64,000 nucleotides of DNA from Glycomyces terrestris (GCF_003933745.1 NZ_RSEB01000002.1:496001-560000); one strand, 5' to 3'. Shown: positions 1 to 8,458, counted from the stretch's first letter. Numbers and translations are program-made. Notes: generated by a model not told the origin, from the sequence alone.

Positions 1-996
1 GTCGCAGTAGTACGACAGGTCGGTCGCGTACCCGCGCCCGTCGGCCCGGTTGTCGTCGATGAGGCACTGCCCGCCGAGGGTCCGCCGGTCCTCGCTGGAG
101 ATCCGCAGCGGCTTCCCGCCCGGGTGCCCGGGGATGAAGACCTTCTCGCCGACCTCGGCGTGCCGCGGGTCGATGACCAGGTGCGGCAGGTGCGCGATGG
201 CCGCGTAGTCGTCCACGGTGAACAGCGTGAAGTCGAGCGTGTAGTGCGTCGCGAGCACGTCCGCGCCGCGCACCTTCAGGGGCGTGCGGGTGTCGCCGCC
301 CGCGCATTCGACGCACTCGTACCCGAACTGCACCTCGGTGGCCCGCGCCTCGGCCTGCGAGCCCACGCAGTGGTTGTTCGTCATGATCCGGTTCGAGTCG
401 TCGGCGATCCACGCCGTGCAGTAGTACTCGTCCTCGATGATGAGCCGCGCGACCGAGCGGCTCGCGTCCCACGCGGCCGGATCGGTCTCCCGGTAGCAGG
501 CGGCGTTCTCCGAGTCGTCGCGCCCGCAGACGCTCTCGGGGCCGGCCCCGCCGGGCCGGGACGCGAGCTCGTCCTCGTTCAGGCCCCGCGCGTACGCGGC
601 GAGCCGGGCGGTCGCGGCCACGCCGTCGGCGGCGTCCCACAGCCGGATCTCGGCGGTGTCGCCCTCGATCGACAGGGCCCGCAGGACGCCGTCCGCGACG
701 TCGGCGGCGCCGAACTCGTGGGACTCGGACCCGTCCGGGCTCGCGACGGTGATCCGGTCGCGCCCGCCGAGCACGACGCCGTCGAAGCGGGCCTTGATGA
801 ACGCGGCGTCCTCGTGCGCGACGGTCTCGGTCTCGCCGGCCGCGAGCGGCACGTCCGCGGTCTCGAGCTGCGCGATCTGGTCGGCCCGGTACCGCGGGGC
901 CTCGGTCGCGGCCGCGGGTGCCGCGGTCAGCGCGGCCCCGGCGAGGACGCCCGCGGCGAGCGCGGTGACCGTCCTCTTCGTCCTGTCTGATCCCAT
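1..996 (-). CDS. Secreted trypsin-like serine protease, 3' end outside the window
   Basis: The first 332 residues of an exported endopeptidase are visible. An Ala-rich signal peptide follows a basic start (about residues 1-31), then a pro-region of about 130 residues. The chymotrypsin-fold core carries the catalytic His in MTNNHC (His209) and the catalytic Asp in YTLDFTLF (Asp255). The window edge falls at SYYCD, just where the Ser motif (T-x-GGSSGSP in related enzymes) would be expected. Cys-rich spacing (Cys193, Cys210, Cys228, Cys231) suggests disulfides, as in extracellular lysyl/glutamyl-endopeptidase-like enzymes. The ATG at 994-996 gives a normal signal peptide. Substrate specificity cannot be read because the S1 pocket lies outside the window. 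Confidence 0.85.
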   Translation of the reverse strand, partial: MGSDRTKRTVTALAAGVLAGAALTAAPAAATEAPRYRADQIAQLETADVPLAAGETETVAHEDAAFIKARFDGVVLGGRDRITVASPDGSESHEFGAADVADGVLRALSIEGDTAEIRLWDAADGVAATARLAAYARGLNEDELASRPGGAGPESVCGRDDSENAACYRETDPAAWDASRSVARLIIEDEYYCTAWIADDSNRIMTNNHCVGSQAEARATEVQFGYECVECAGGDTRTPLKVRGADVLATHYTLDFTLFTVDDYAAIAHLPHLVIDPRHAEVGEKVFIPGHPGGKPLRISSEDRRTLGGQCLIDDNRADGRGYATDLSYYCD

Positions 997-1081
997 GGCC
1001 CCGAAGCGTAGGTGACGGTCGGGGCGCGGGCGGGGGATCGGCCGAATTCGGGGGCGGGGCCGGCGGCCCCGCCCTGCCGGC

Positions 1082-1399
1082 CTAGTTGTACTGGTCCTTC
1101 CAGTCGTCGCGCCACTGGTCCCAGTCGGTGAAGACGCCGGCGGCGACGCCCAGCACGACGAGGAGGATGAACGCGATGATCGAGATCCAGCCGAGGATGA
1201 TCGCGGCCCGCGCGAGCCCCTCGCCGGAGTTGTTGCGCCGCGCGATCTGGCCCTTGGCGACGTAGCCGAGGATGAGCCCGAGGATGCCGATCGGGCTGCA
1301 CCATCCGACGATGGCGAGCACGAACGCGGCGATCGCGAGCCCGTTCATCTCCCGGGGCAGCCTCGCCGGGGCCCCGGCCTGGTCGTATTCCTGCGTCAT
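1082..1399 (-). CDS. DUF4190-type small membrane protein
   Basis: A protein of 105 residues with two hydrophobic helices (about 24-48 and 62-92). They flank a basic loop containing GYVAKGQIARRN, the signature arrangement of the DUF4190 family found in actinobacteria. The Gly-Glu-Gly-Leu-Ala-Arg-Ala stretch before the second helix is also typical. A GGAGGG ribosome binding site precedes the ATG. The acidic, Trp-rich C terminus (DWDQWRDDWKDQYN) is probably extracellular. No biochemical function is established for the family. The gene stands alone and is transcribed in the same direction as both neighbours. Confidence 0.8.
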   Translation of the reverse strand: MTQEYDQAGAPARLPREMNGLAIAAFVLAIVGWCSPIGILGLILGYVAKGQIARRNNSGEGLARAAIILGWISIIAFILLVVLGVAAGVFTDWDQWRDDWKDQYN

Positions 1400-1472
1400 G
1401 TGCCCTCCAATGGAGACGGAAATGTGCGCAGTGTACGAAGCCCGGGGGCCCGGGAGGCGCGTTTTCGCCGAA

Positions 1473-2393
1473 TCAGGCCCGCGCGCGGAACCAGGCGAGG
1501 GTGGCGGCCACGGCGTCCTCGTGCGGGGTCAGGCGCGGCTCGCCGAAGGCCGCGCGGAACGCGGTGTCGTCCACGACCCAGTCGCGGTCGCGCTGGTACC
1601 AGGTCTCGCCGAGCTCCTTGACGACCGGGCTGAACAGGCCGAGGAGCCGCTGCGTGCCGCGCCCGAGCGCGGCGGTCTTCAGGCGTCCGCCGGCGGCGTC
1701 ACGCACCATGTCGAGGAATTCGCGGCCGGTCGGCGCGGGGAGCACCGGCAGGTGCCAGGCGCTGCCGTCCGCCTCGGGGCGCTCCCCGAGGGTGACCAGG
1801 CCCGCGGCGATGTCGGGCAGGTACGAGACGGTGTGGAGGACGTCGAGGTCGCCGACCCAGCGGGCGGTCTTCCCGGCCGCGGCCGCTGCGAAGACCGTGG
1901 GCCCCAGGATGGTGTTGACGCCGCCGGGCCCGAAGTAGTCGGAGGCGCGGCCGAGCGCGGCGCGCACGCGGCCCTCGCGGTGGGCGTCGAGGACGAGCGT
2001 CGCGACCTCCGCGCGGGCCCGGCCCTTCGGGTTGGCCGCCGCGTACGGCAGGTTCTCGGTCATGGGGCCCTTGACGGGCCCGTACATGTACAGGTTGTCG
2101 GCCATCACGAGGCGGGCCCCGGCCCGCTCGACGCCGCTGAGCACGGTGTCGGTGAACCCGGGGAACTCCGCGGCCCATTTCGCGTACGGCGGCTGCGCGC
2201 ACTGGTAGACGACGGCGGCGCCCTCGCACGCCGCGGCCGCGCCCTCGGGGGTGGTGACGTCGGCGGCGAACCCGTCGGGGCCCTGCGGGCGGCGGCTGAC
2301 GGCCCGCACCCGGTGCCCGCGCGCGGCCAGCTCGGCGGCGACGGCGGCGCCGACGGCCCCGGTGGCGCCGAGGACGACGTGGAGATCGGTCAT
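1473..2393 (-). CDS. NAD-dependent epimerase/dehydratase family protein
   Basis: A protein of 306 residues with an N-terminal Rossmann motif GATGAVGAAVAAEL, as in extended short-chain dehydrogenases. A central YMYGPVKG stretch resembles the active-site Tyr region. Extended SDRs of this length act on nucleotide sugars, flavonoid-like or steroid-like substrates; the actual substrate is not visible. An upstream in-frame ATG at 2477 is possible. The start at 2393 is preferred because GGAG lies just ahead of it and the Rossmann strand begins immediately. The GntR/TetR regulator gene lies upstream in the same orientation, 129 bp away, so co-regulation is possible but unproven. Confidence 0.85.
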   Translation of the reverse strand: MTDLHVVLGATGAVGAAVAAELAARGHRVRAVSRRPQGPDGFAADVTTPEGAAAACEGAAVVYQCAQPPYAKWAAEFPGFTDTVLSGVERAGARLVMADNLYMYGPVKGPMTENLPYAAANPKGRARAEVATLVLDAHREGRVRAALGRASDYFGPGGVNTILGPTVFAAAAAGKTARWVGDLDVLHTVSYLPDIAAGLVTLGERPEADGSAWHLPVLPAPTGREFLDMVRDAAGGRLKTAALGRGTQRLLGLFSPVVKELGETWYQRDRDWVVDDTAFRAAFGEPRLTPHEDAVAATLAWFRARA

Positions 2394-2522
2394 GGGGGTG
2401 CTCCGTACGTGAGTCGGGCGGTCCGGGAGGACCGGGGCGGCCGATGAGGGCTTGCGTCGGCTGGAACCGTTATACACCCCGGCCCCTTGCGCCCCAGCCG
2501 ATCAGGTGCCAGGCGGCCCGGC

Positions 2523-3464
2523 TCACCGTGCCGGTTCGGCCCGGCACCGGGCCGCGAGGGCCTCGACGCCGTCGAGCAGGAGGCCGAGGCCGAGGCGGAA
2601 CATCCCGTCGAGGTCCATGTCGTAGCCGTCGGGGAGGGACCCGAAGTGGCCGAACAGCTTCGCGAAGTGCGGGTAGCGGTTCATGATCCCGTCGTCGTTC
2701 ATCGTCGGCACGTACCGCAGGTCGGTCCACTCCTCCGCGGACAGGCCCGTGTCGGAGACGGCCTCGTCCTCGCGCTCGAAGTTCGCGGCCAGGCCGATGA
2801 TGTGGCTGTACAGGAGCACGTGCACGTCGAACTGGAGTCGCGGCGGCAGCCCGAGCCCTTCGAGCGCGCCCAGGAGGCTGTCGCCGATGCCGAGGAGGTT
2901 CGGCAGCGGCAGCGGCCGGGTGAGCGGGTGGACCTGCCCGAGCCACGGGTGCGCCCGGTGGACCCGCCACAGCTCGGTCGCGATCGCCTCGACGCGCTCC
3001 CGCCACGGCGCGCCCTCGTCGTCCTCATAGGACAGTTCGCCGTAGACGGCATCGGACATCGCCATGAGCAGGTCGTCCTTGTCCTCCACGAACCGGTACA
3101 GCGTCATCGGGGCCACGCCGCAGCGCCCGGCCACCGCCCGCATCGAGACCGCTTCCAGCCCTTCGGTGTCCGCGATCTCGACCGCCTCCGCGAGCACCCG
3201 CTCGCGGGTGAGCTCGGCCGGCTCCCCGGCCTTCCCCGCCCGCCGCGGCGCCACCACCGTGCCCGATCGCGGCCGCGTGATCACCAGGCCCCCGGCCCGC
3301 AGCACGTCCAACGCCTTCGCCGCTGTGGCGAGAGCCACACCGAATTCCTGGGCGACCTGCCGCGTGGACGGCACCCTGTCGCCCGGCGACAGCTCCCGGT
3401 CCGCGATGCGCCTGCTCAGCTCGGCGGCGATGCGCGCGTACGGCGGCTCGGTCGACTCGGCCAC
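2523..3464 (-). CDS. GntR/TetR hybrid transcriptional regulator
   Basis: A protein of 313 residues combining two DNA-binding domains. Residues about 8-72 form a GntR winged helix (IAAELSRRIADRELSPGDRV, then PSTRQVAQEFGV). Residues about 85-135 form a TetR-type helix-turn-helix (MRAVAGRCGVAPMTLYRFV). An all-helical TetR ligand-binding domain makes up the rest. Such fusions occur in actinomycetes, usually beside an oxidoreductase or efflux gene they control. Here the FAD monooxygenase is divergent across a 170-bp gap that holds two similar inverted repeats. GTG start with GAGGAGGGG upstream. The ligand is probably a small aromatic or antibiotic-like compound (inference from the neighbour). Confidence 0.88.
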   Translation of the reverse strand: MAESTEPPYARIAAELSRRIADRELSPGDRVPSTRQVAQEFGVALATAAKALDVLRAGGLVITRPRSGTVVAPRRAGKAGEPAELTRERVLAEAVEIADTEGLEAVSMRAVAGRCGVAPMTLYRFVEDKDDLLMAMSDAVYGELSYEDDEGAPWRERVEAIATELWRVHRAHPWLGQVHPLTRPLPLPNLLGIGDSLLGALEGLGLPPRLQFDVHVLLYSHIIGLAANFEREDEAVSDTGLSAEEWTDLRYVPTMNDDGIMNRYPHFAKLFGHFGSLPDGYDMDLDGMFRLGLGLLLDGVEALAARCRAEPAR

Positions 3465-3481
3465 GGCGGCCCCCTCCTCGG

Positions 3482-3543
3482 TCTGTCCTACGACAGATCC
3501 TAGTGCGAGCGGCCCTTCCCGCGCCCCGCTGTCCTAGACCAGT
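3482..3543. promoter_or_regulatory. Candidate operator pair for the GntR/TetR regulator
   Basis: At 3482-3497 a perfect inverted repeat TCTGTC-ctac-GACAGA lies 18 bp upstream of the regulator gene. A related sequence, CTGTCCTAGACCAG, lies at about 3529-3542, nearer the monooxygenase. Their position between divergent genes suggests autoregulation and control of the monooxygenase. Binding by the neighbouring regulator is inference. Confidence 0.55.
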
Positions 3544-3634
3544 TCCGGCGCGTATTTGCAGGTCAGAGGCATGTTTCCTACGGTGGTCTCGATCGAGGAA
3601 GTCCAGTCAAGGAAGTCCCCAGGGAGGAACCCCC

Positions 3635-4759
3635 GTGAAGAAGACCGTGCTCATCTCAGGCTCCAGCGTCGCCGGCACCGCACTCGCCTACTGGCTCCGC
3701 GAACAGGGCCACACCCCCGTCGTCCTCGAGCGCGCCCCCGCGCAGCGCCGCGGCGGCCAGGCCGTCGACGTCCGCGGCGCCGCCCTCACCGTCCTGCGCC
3801 GCATGGGACTCGAAGCCGAGGCCCGCGCCCTCGCCAACCACTGCGACGGCATGTCGGTCGTCGACCCCGCCGGCAACGAGCTGTTCCGCTCCGAGGAGTT
3901 CGCGCTCTCCTCCGGCAGCCTCGACTCCGACGACATCGAGATCCTCCGCGAAGACCTCGTCGACCTCATGCACGCGAAGAACGACGGCGTCGAGCACCTG
4001 TACGGCGACTCGATCGCCGCGATCCACCAGGAGGACGACGGCGTCACCGTCGAGTTCGAGCACGCCGCGCCGCGCCGCTTCGACCTCGTCGCCGGCGCCG
4101 ACGGCCTCCACTCCAACACCCGCCGCCTCGCCTTCGGCCCCGAGCAGGACTACATCAACCACCTCGGCACCTACCTCTCGGTGTTCAGCGAGGAGAACTA
4201 CCTCGGCCTCGACCGCTGGCAGACCTGGTTCAACGACGGCGTCAACGGCGGCGTCGTGATGACCGTGCGCGACAACGCCGAACTGCGCATCTTCCTCGGC
4301 TTCGCGTCCGAGCCCATCGAGTACGACCACCGCGACACCGCCGCCCAGAAGCGCCTCGTCGCCGAGCGCGTCACCGGCTTCGGCTGGGAGGTCCCGACCT
4401 TCATCGAACGCATGATGAAGGCCGAGGACTTCTACTTCGACTCCATGGCGCAGATCCGCATGGACGCCTGGTCGGCCGGGCGCGTCGTCCTCGTCGGCGA
4501 CGCCGCCCACTGCGCCGCCCCGCTCTCGGGCCAGGGCACCAGCCTCGCCCTCGTCGGCGCCTACGTCCTCGCCGACGAACTCGGCCGCACCGGCGACCAC
4601 GCGCTCGCCTTCGCCCGCTACGAGACCCGCATGCGCCCCTTCGCGGAGGCGAACCAGGAGCTCGCCTTCATCGACCGCCAGACCGTCGACCCGGAGGAGT
4701 CCGCCCGCCGCACCGACGCGGTCAAGGACCTCATCGACCTCGACGCCGAGATCGACTGA
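3635..4759 (+). CDS. FAD-dependent monooxygenase, PHBH/TetX-like
   Basis: A flavoprotein hydroxylase of 374 residues using NAD(P)H and O2 on an aromatic or polycyclic substrate. It has a variant dinucleotide-binding motif at the N terminus (ISGSSVAGTALAYWL), the DG motif GADGLHSNTR that contacts both FAD and NAD(P)H, and the GD motif LVGDAAHCAAPLSGQG that holds the FAD ribityl chain. The length matches the TetX/RdmE-like group. The GTG at 3635 was chosen because AGGGAGGA sits 6 bases upstream and the Rossmann strand follows at once. A divergent GntR/TetR repressor suggests substrate-induced expression, as for detoxifying or catabolic monooxygenases. A terminator hairpin lies directly downstream. 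Confidence 0.9.
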   Translation: MKKTVLISGSSVAGTALAYWLREQGHTPVVLERAPAQRRGGQAVDVRGAALTVLRRMGLEAEARALANHCDGMSVVDPAGNELFRSEEFALSSGSLDSDDIEILREDLVDLMHAKNDGVEHLYGDSIAAIHQEDDGVTVEFEHAAPRRFDLVAGADGLHSNTRRLAFGPEQDYINHLGTYLSVFSEENYLGLDRWQTWFNDGVNGGVVMTVRDNAELRIFLGFASEPIEYDHRDTAAQKRLVAERVTGFGWEVPTFIERMMKAEDFYFDSMAQIRMDAWSAGRVVLVGDAAHCAAPLSGQGTSLALVGAYVLADELGRTGDHALAFARYETRMRPFAEANQELAFIDRQTVDPEESARRTDAVKDLIDLDAEID

Positions 4760-4769
4760 GGACGGACGG

Positions 4770-4794
4770 GGCCGCGCTCCCGCGGAGCGCGGCC
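4770..4794. terminator. Bidirectional terminator hairpin
   Basis: Inverted repeat GGCCGCGCTCC / GGAGCGCGGCC (11-bp arms, 3-nt loop) in the 39-bp gap between the convergent monooxygenase and caspase-like genes. Confidence 0.75.
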
Positions 4795-4798
4795 GCCG

Positions 4799-5920
4799 TC
4801 ACGCCTTCCCGGTCTCCGGGGCCGTGATCGCTTGGCGCCGTTCGAACTCGGACTCGATCAGGTCGAGGAACGAGTCGACCTCCTCCATGTCGTAGCCCTC
4901 GCGCAGCCGCGTGGTCGTGAACAGCGAGGCCCGCACCTCCTCGGCGCTGAGCCGCTGCGGCCCCTCGGCCGGTTCGAGCAGCGCGAGCGCCACCTGGTCG
5001 AGGAACGCGTCCACCTCGTCCTCGTCGTAGCCCTCGGTCAGCCGCACCGTCTTGAACCGCACGTCCCGGACCGCCCCGGCCGAGATGAGCGCCTGGTCCG
5101 GGGGAGCGGGCACGACCGGCGGTTCCGGCTCCTCGGTCGCCGGGCGCGATCCGAGCCGCGAGGCGTGGTCGTCGATCGGACCGGAGCCCCTCGCCACCTG
5201 GTACCGGTTCTCGGCCAGCGCGAGCTTGTCGGCGGTGTGCGTGACGCACTTCTGCGGCCGCGGCAGGTCCCGTTCGACGGCCAGGCGCTCCAGCTCCAGG
5301 AAGACGTCGTCCAGCGTCAGGAGCGCGCCGGCCCGCCGGCTGCCGTGTTTGAGGACGTCGAGGAACGCCTGCGTGAACGCGGTGTGCCGCTTGCCCTCGA
5401 ACGCGTACGACGGCGAGTTCGCGGGCGAGGAGGTGAGCGTGACGTGCCCGGAGACGCGGATCTGCCCGAGGATCAGCGACTCCGCGTCGGCGAGGACCTG
5501 GGTCGCGATCCCCGAGAAGCAGCAGTCGAGGACGATCACCTTCGCCTCGGCCCGGGCCGTCTGGATCGCCCGGTGCAGGAACGCGAACGGGACCCCGCTC
5601 CAGGGCAGCAGCCCCTGCGAGGTCTGCGGCAGCGCGAGATGGAGCATCCCGGTGTCGTCCACGAGGCCGTGGCCGCTGAAGTACACCAGCAGCAGGTCCT
5701 TCGCCCCCTGGGCCGCCCGCTCGACCGCGGCGCCGACCTCGGTCAGGTCGTTCGCGTTGGTGAGCGCCTCGCAGTGCGCGGCCGGAATCCCGGTGCGCCG
5801 CACCAGCGCCTCGCGCATCGCCTCCACATTGTTCACCGCCGCCGGCACCGGGGCGAGGTGGTCGTACGCGGCGGTCCCCAGGAGCAGCGCCCGCGACCTC
5901 GCGCCGTCAGGAAGGCGCAT
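4799..5920 (-). CDS. Caspase-like protease with two C-terminal DivIVA-like repeats
   Basis: A protein of 373 residues. Residues about 8-240 are a C14 caspase/metacaspase fold with the catalytic His in VYFSGHG (His84) and the catalytic Cys in VLDCCFSG (Cys134). A Pro/Glu-rich linker (about 245-280) leads to two homologous segments of about 32 residues, at 284-315 and 329-360. They share the pattern F-x-T-x-R-L-x-E-G-Y-D-x-x-E-V-D-x-F-L-D, the signature of the N-terminal DivIVA domain that binds membrane and localises to poles in actinobacteria. Bacterial caspase-like proteins with added recruitment domains are suspected effectors of cell suicide or defence. Targeting to poles or septa by the tail is inference. 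The start overlaps the stop of a 45-codon upstream ORF. Confidence 0.88.
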   Translation of the reverse strand: MRLPDGARSRALLLGTAAYDHLAPVPAAVNNVEAMREALVRRTGIPAAHCEALTNANDLTEVGAAVERAAQGAKDLLLVYFSGHGLVDDTGMLHLALPQTSQGLLPWSGVPFAFLHRAIQTARAEAKVIVLDCCFSGIATQVLADAESLILGQIRVSGHVTLTSSPANSPSYAFEGKRHTAFTQAFLDVLKHGSRRAGALLTLDDVFLELERLAVERDLPRPQKCVTHTADKLALAENRYQVARGSGPIDDHASRLGSRPATEEPEPPVVPAPPDQALISAGAVRDVRFKTVRLTEGYDEDEVDAFLDQVALALLEPAEGPQRLSAEEVRASLFTTTRLREGYDMEEVDSFLDLIESEFERRQAITAPETGKA

Positions 5921-6057
5921 CAGCCGATCCCGCCGGCCACTCGGACACCCGCCACCGGAGCGGACGTGTCGGCGGGCGCCGCGCCGGCGCCGGCCCGTGC
6001 GGCCGCACCCGGCCGAGCGCCGTCGACATCAGCTTCGCCAGCGGATCGGTTCGCCAT
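5920..6057 (-). CDS. Possible 45-residue leader gene coupled to the caspase-like protease
   Basis: A short ORF, ATG at 6057, encodes 45 residues rich in Ala, Gly and Pro. It begins MANRSAGEADVDGARPG and ends VRVAGGIG. It has a good ribosome binding site (GGAGG, 6 bases upstream), and its TGA shares a base with the protease ATG (TGATG). That is classical translational coupling and makes real translation likely. No family is recognised, and the composition could also reflect non-coding GC-rich sequence. It could be a leader peptide, a small partner or merely a coupling device. Confidence 0.5.
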   Translation of the reverse strand: MANRSAGEADVDGARPGAAARAGAGAAPADTSAPVAGVRVAGGIG

Positions 6058-6230
6058 CGCGGCCTCCGTTCGAAAGGGGACTCCAATACTGGCAAACCCC
6101 CGCCACGGCCCCGGCCCGGCACCGTCCCCGGCGCCCCGGAGAAAAACCTCGGCGGGCGCGATGAATCCCCGCCGCCCGCCCCGTCTTCATGGACGTAAAC
6201 GAAACGCCCCGAACATAGGAGGACCGAGAC
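6058..6230. promoter_or_regulatory. Divergent promoter region between the caspase-like operon and the SRPBCC gene
   Basis: 173 bp without other genes. It includes a relatively A/T-containing stretch (GTAAACGAAACG near 6195) before the plus-strand gene and CAGTATTGG on the minus strand ahead of the small ORF. No clear repressor palindrome was found. Confidence 0.35.
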
Positions 6231-6656
6231 ATGACCGCCAACGAGAACGGCTACAGCTACACGCTCACCACCGAAGTCGACGTCCCCGTCGCCACCGTGT
6301 GGACCGCCTGGACCGAGAACCCCCACTACGAGGCGTGGAGCTACTCCAAGCCCGGCTCCGTCGCCCTCGACGTGACCCCCGGCGGCCGCTACACCGCCAC
6401 CGTCGTCACCCCCGACGGCCAGGAGTTCCCCATCACCGGCCGCTACATCGACGTGGTCGAGCACGAGACCCTGGTCATGGGCATGGACACCCCCGACGGC
6501 GAAGAGGTCATGCGCCTCGACCTCGCCGAACTCGACGGAGGCCGCACCCGCCTGGTCGTCTCGCAGACCCTCGCCACCCAGGAGCAGCACGACATGGCCA
6601 AAGAGGGCACCCAGATGCTCCTCGACTCCTGCGCCGCCTACGTCGGGAAAATCTGA
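6231..6656 (+). CDS. SRPBCC / AHSA1-like domain protein
   Basis: A protein of 141 residues spanning one START/Bet v1-like domain of the AHSA1 type. It opens with a strand containing VDVPVATVWTAWTENP, followed by GG(R)YTA and a C-terminal helix (MAKEGTQMLLDSCAAYV). Such domains form a hydrophobic cavity that binds small ligands. In bacteria many have unknown roles and often sit beside ArsR regulators, which are absent here. TAGGAGGACC provides a strong ribosome binding site, and a GC-rich hairpin ends the unit. Confidence 0.82.
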   Translation: MTANENGYSYTLTTEVDVPVATVWTAWTENPHYEAWSYSKPGSVALDVTPGGRYTATVVTPDGQEFPITGRYIDVVEHETLVMGMDTPDGEEVMRLDLAELDGGRTRLVVSQTLATQEQHDMAKEGTQMLLDSCAAYVGKI

Positions 6657-6666
6657 CCTCCCCTCC

Positions 6667-6696
6667 GCGGGGCCGGGCGGCAGGGCCCGGCCCCGC
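6667..6696 (+). terminator. Terminator hairpin after the SRPBCC gene
   Basis: GCGGGGCCGGGC / GCCCGGCCCCGC, 12-bp perfect arms with a 6-nt loop, 10 bp after the stop codon. Confidence 0.7.
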
Positions 6697-6768
6697 TCCC
6701 GTGCGGCCATCGACCCCATCGCGCCCGGACGCCGCGTTCCTGTCGGTCCCGGCGGATAGCCTCGCACC

Positions 6769-7914
6769 ATGCAGCTCACGACCCGGCGGCTGAATCGCGC
6801 CACCCTCGACCGCCAGTCGCTCCTGCGCCGGGCCGACATCGACGTGGTCGCCGCCGTCCGCGGCGCGGTCGCCCTTCAGTCCCAGACGCCGGTGTCGCCG
6901 TACATCGGCCTGTGGAACCGCGTCGCGGACTTCGACCCCGCCGACCTCGACGCCGCCTACGCCGACGGCCGCCTCCTGCGCGGCAACCCCGTCCGCATGA
7001 CCCTCCACACCGTCGCCGCCGCCGAGTACCGCACCTTCCGCGAGGCCACCGACCCGTCCCTGTACGCCGCCAAGCTCGGCGGCCGCATCGCCTCGGCCGG
7101 CCTCTCCGGCGCCGAGGCGTTCGCGCTCACCGAAGCGCTCATGGACGCCCTCTTCGCGCACGGCGAGGTCCGCACCGCCCGCGAATGCGAGGCCTGGCTC
7201 GCCGAGCGCCTCGACCCCGACACCGCCAAGCAGGTCTGGCCCGGCATCCGCCAGTACGCGCCGCTCCTGCGCGCCCCGAACGGCGGCCCGTGGGGCTTCG
7301 CCGACACCGTCGCCTACACCGCCCTCCCGGACCCGCCGGCCCTGCGCGACCAGGACGCCGCCGACCGCGCCCTCGCCGCGCTCGTCCTGCGCCACATCGA
7401 AGGCTTCGGGCCCGTGAGCATCGCCGACGTCGCCCAGTTCGCGATGGTCCAGCGCGGCCGCGTCAAGCAGGCGATCGCCGGCCTCGACCTCGTCGTCCAC
7501 GAGGGCCCGAACGGCGAAGTCCTCCACGACCTTCCCGGCGCGACCCTCCCCGACGAGGACGTGCCGGCCCCGCCGCGGCTGATGGCCATGTGGGACAACG
7601 TGTTCCTCGCCTTCCATGACCGCGCCCGCACCGTCCCGCCCGACTACCGGACCACGCTCATCCGCAACAACGGCGACGTCCTCCCGATCCTCTTCGTCGA
7701 CGGCTTCGCCGCGGGCGTCTGGCGCACCGTCGAAGGCGGCGTGGAGGCCACCGCCTTCCACCCGCTCCCCGACGACGCCTGGGACGCCCTCGCCGCCGAA
7801 GCGAAGGGCCTCACCGCGCTGCTCGCCGGCCGCGAACCCGACGTGTACCGCCGCCACCGCCACTGGTGGGACAAGCTCCCCGACCACGAGACCGTCCTCC
7901 TCTCCGGAGCATGA
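6769..7914 (+). CDS. Winged-helix DNA-binding protein of the AlkZ-like (HTH_42) family
   Basis: A protein of 381 residues covering the tandem winged-helix fold of the HTH_42 superfamily. It starts with RRLNRATLD and carries ALQSQTP near residue 37. The Q-x-Q element (Gln37, Gln39) matches the catalytic motif of AlkZ, the glycosylase that unhooks interstrand crosslinks. The following LWNRV and RMTLH segments are also typical. Most actinobacterial homologues are uncharacterised; some protect against genotoxic natural products. No antibiotic biosynthesis genes are adjacent, so a housekeeping repair role is equally possible. The ATG follows only a weak ribosome binding site. Confidence 0.8.
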   Translation: MQLTTRRLNRATLDRQSLLRRADIDVVAAVRGAVALQSQTPVSPYIGLWNRVADFDPADLDAAYADGRLLRGNPVRMTLHTVAAAEYRTFREATDPSLYAAKLGGRIASAGLSGAEAFALTEALMDALFAHGEVRTARECEAWLAERLDPDTAKQVWPGIRQYAPLLRAPNGGPWGFADTVAYTALPDPPALRDQDAADRALAALVLRHIEGFGPVSIADVAQFAMVQRGRVKQAIAGLDLVVHEGPNGEVLHDLPGATLPDEDVPAPPRLMAMWDNVFLAFHDRARTVPPDYRTTLIRNNGDVLPILFVDGFAAGVWRTVEGGVEATAFHPLPDDAWDALAAEAKGLTALLAGREPDVYRRHRHWWDKLPDHETVLLSGA

Positions 7915-7975
7915 CCCGGCCGCCCGGCCCCCGCCCCGGCTACGATTCGGGCAACCCGATCGGAAGGAGCCCCGC

Positions 7976-8458
7976 ATGAGCGGCCGCGAGCACCACTACG
8001 AGGTCACCGTCGACTGGACCGGCAACACCGGCAAGGGCACCGCCTCGTACCTCTCCTACGGGCGCGACCACGACATCACTGCGCCCGGCAAGCCCCTCCT
8101 CCAGGGCAGCGCCGACCCCGCGTTCCGGGGCCAGAAGGACCGCTGGAACCCCGAGGAGCTCCTCGTCGCCTCGCTCTCCGAATGCCACATGCTCACGTTC
8201 CTGTCGCTGTGCGCGCGGGAGCGGATCGTTGTCACCGCCTACCGGGACGCCGCCACCGGCACCATGACCGAGGACGGCGGCTACTCCGGCCGCATCACCG
8301 AGGTCGTCCTCAACCCCGTCGTCACCGTCGCCGACCCGGAGCGCGCCGAGCGGGCCGCCGAGCTCCACCACGACGCCAACAAGACCTGCTTCATCGCGAA
8401 CTCGGTGAACTTCCCCGTCCTCCACCGCCCCACCACCCTCGTCGAGGGCGGCGCCTAA
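7976..8458 (+). CDS. OsmC-family peroxidase-like protein
   Basis: A protein of 160 residues with the two redox Cys positions of OsmC/Ohr proteins. Cys70 lies in SLSECHMLTF and Cys138 in NKTCFIANS. The family reduces organic hydroperoxides in the cytoplasm using thiol pairs. The spacing and the N-terminal HHYEVTVDWTGN segment fit the OsmC/YhfA subgroup rather than Ohr. A GGAAGGAGC ribosome binding site supports the ATG. Its last four bases overlap the stop region of the convergent CBM2-like gene. Confidence 0.88.
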   Translation: MSGREHHYEVTVDWTGNTGKGTASYLSYGRDHDITAPGKPLLQGSADPAFRGQKDRWNPEELLVASLSECHMLTFLSLCARERIVVTAYRDAATGTMTEDGGYSGRITEVVLNPVVTVADPERAERAAELHHDANKTCFIANSVNFPVLHRPTTLVEGGA

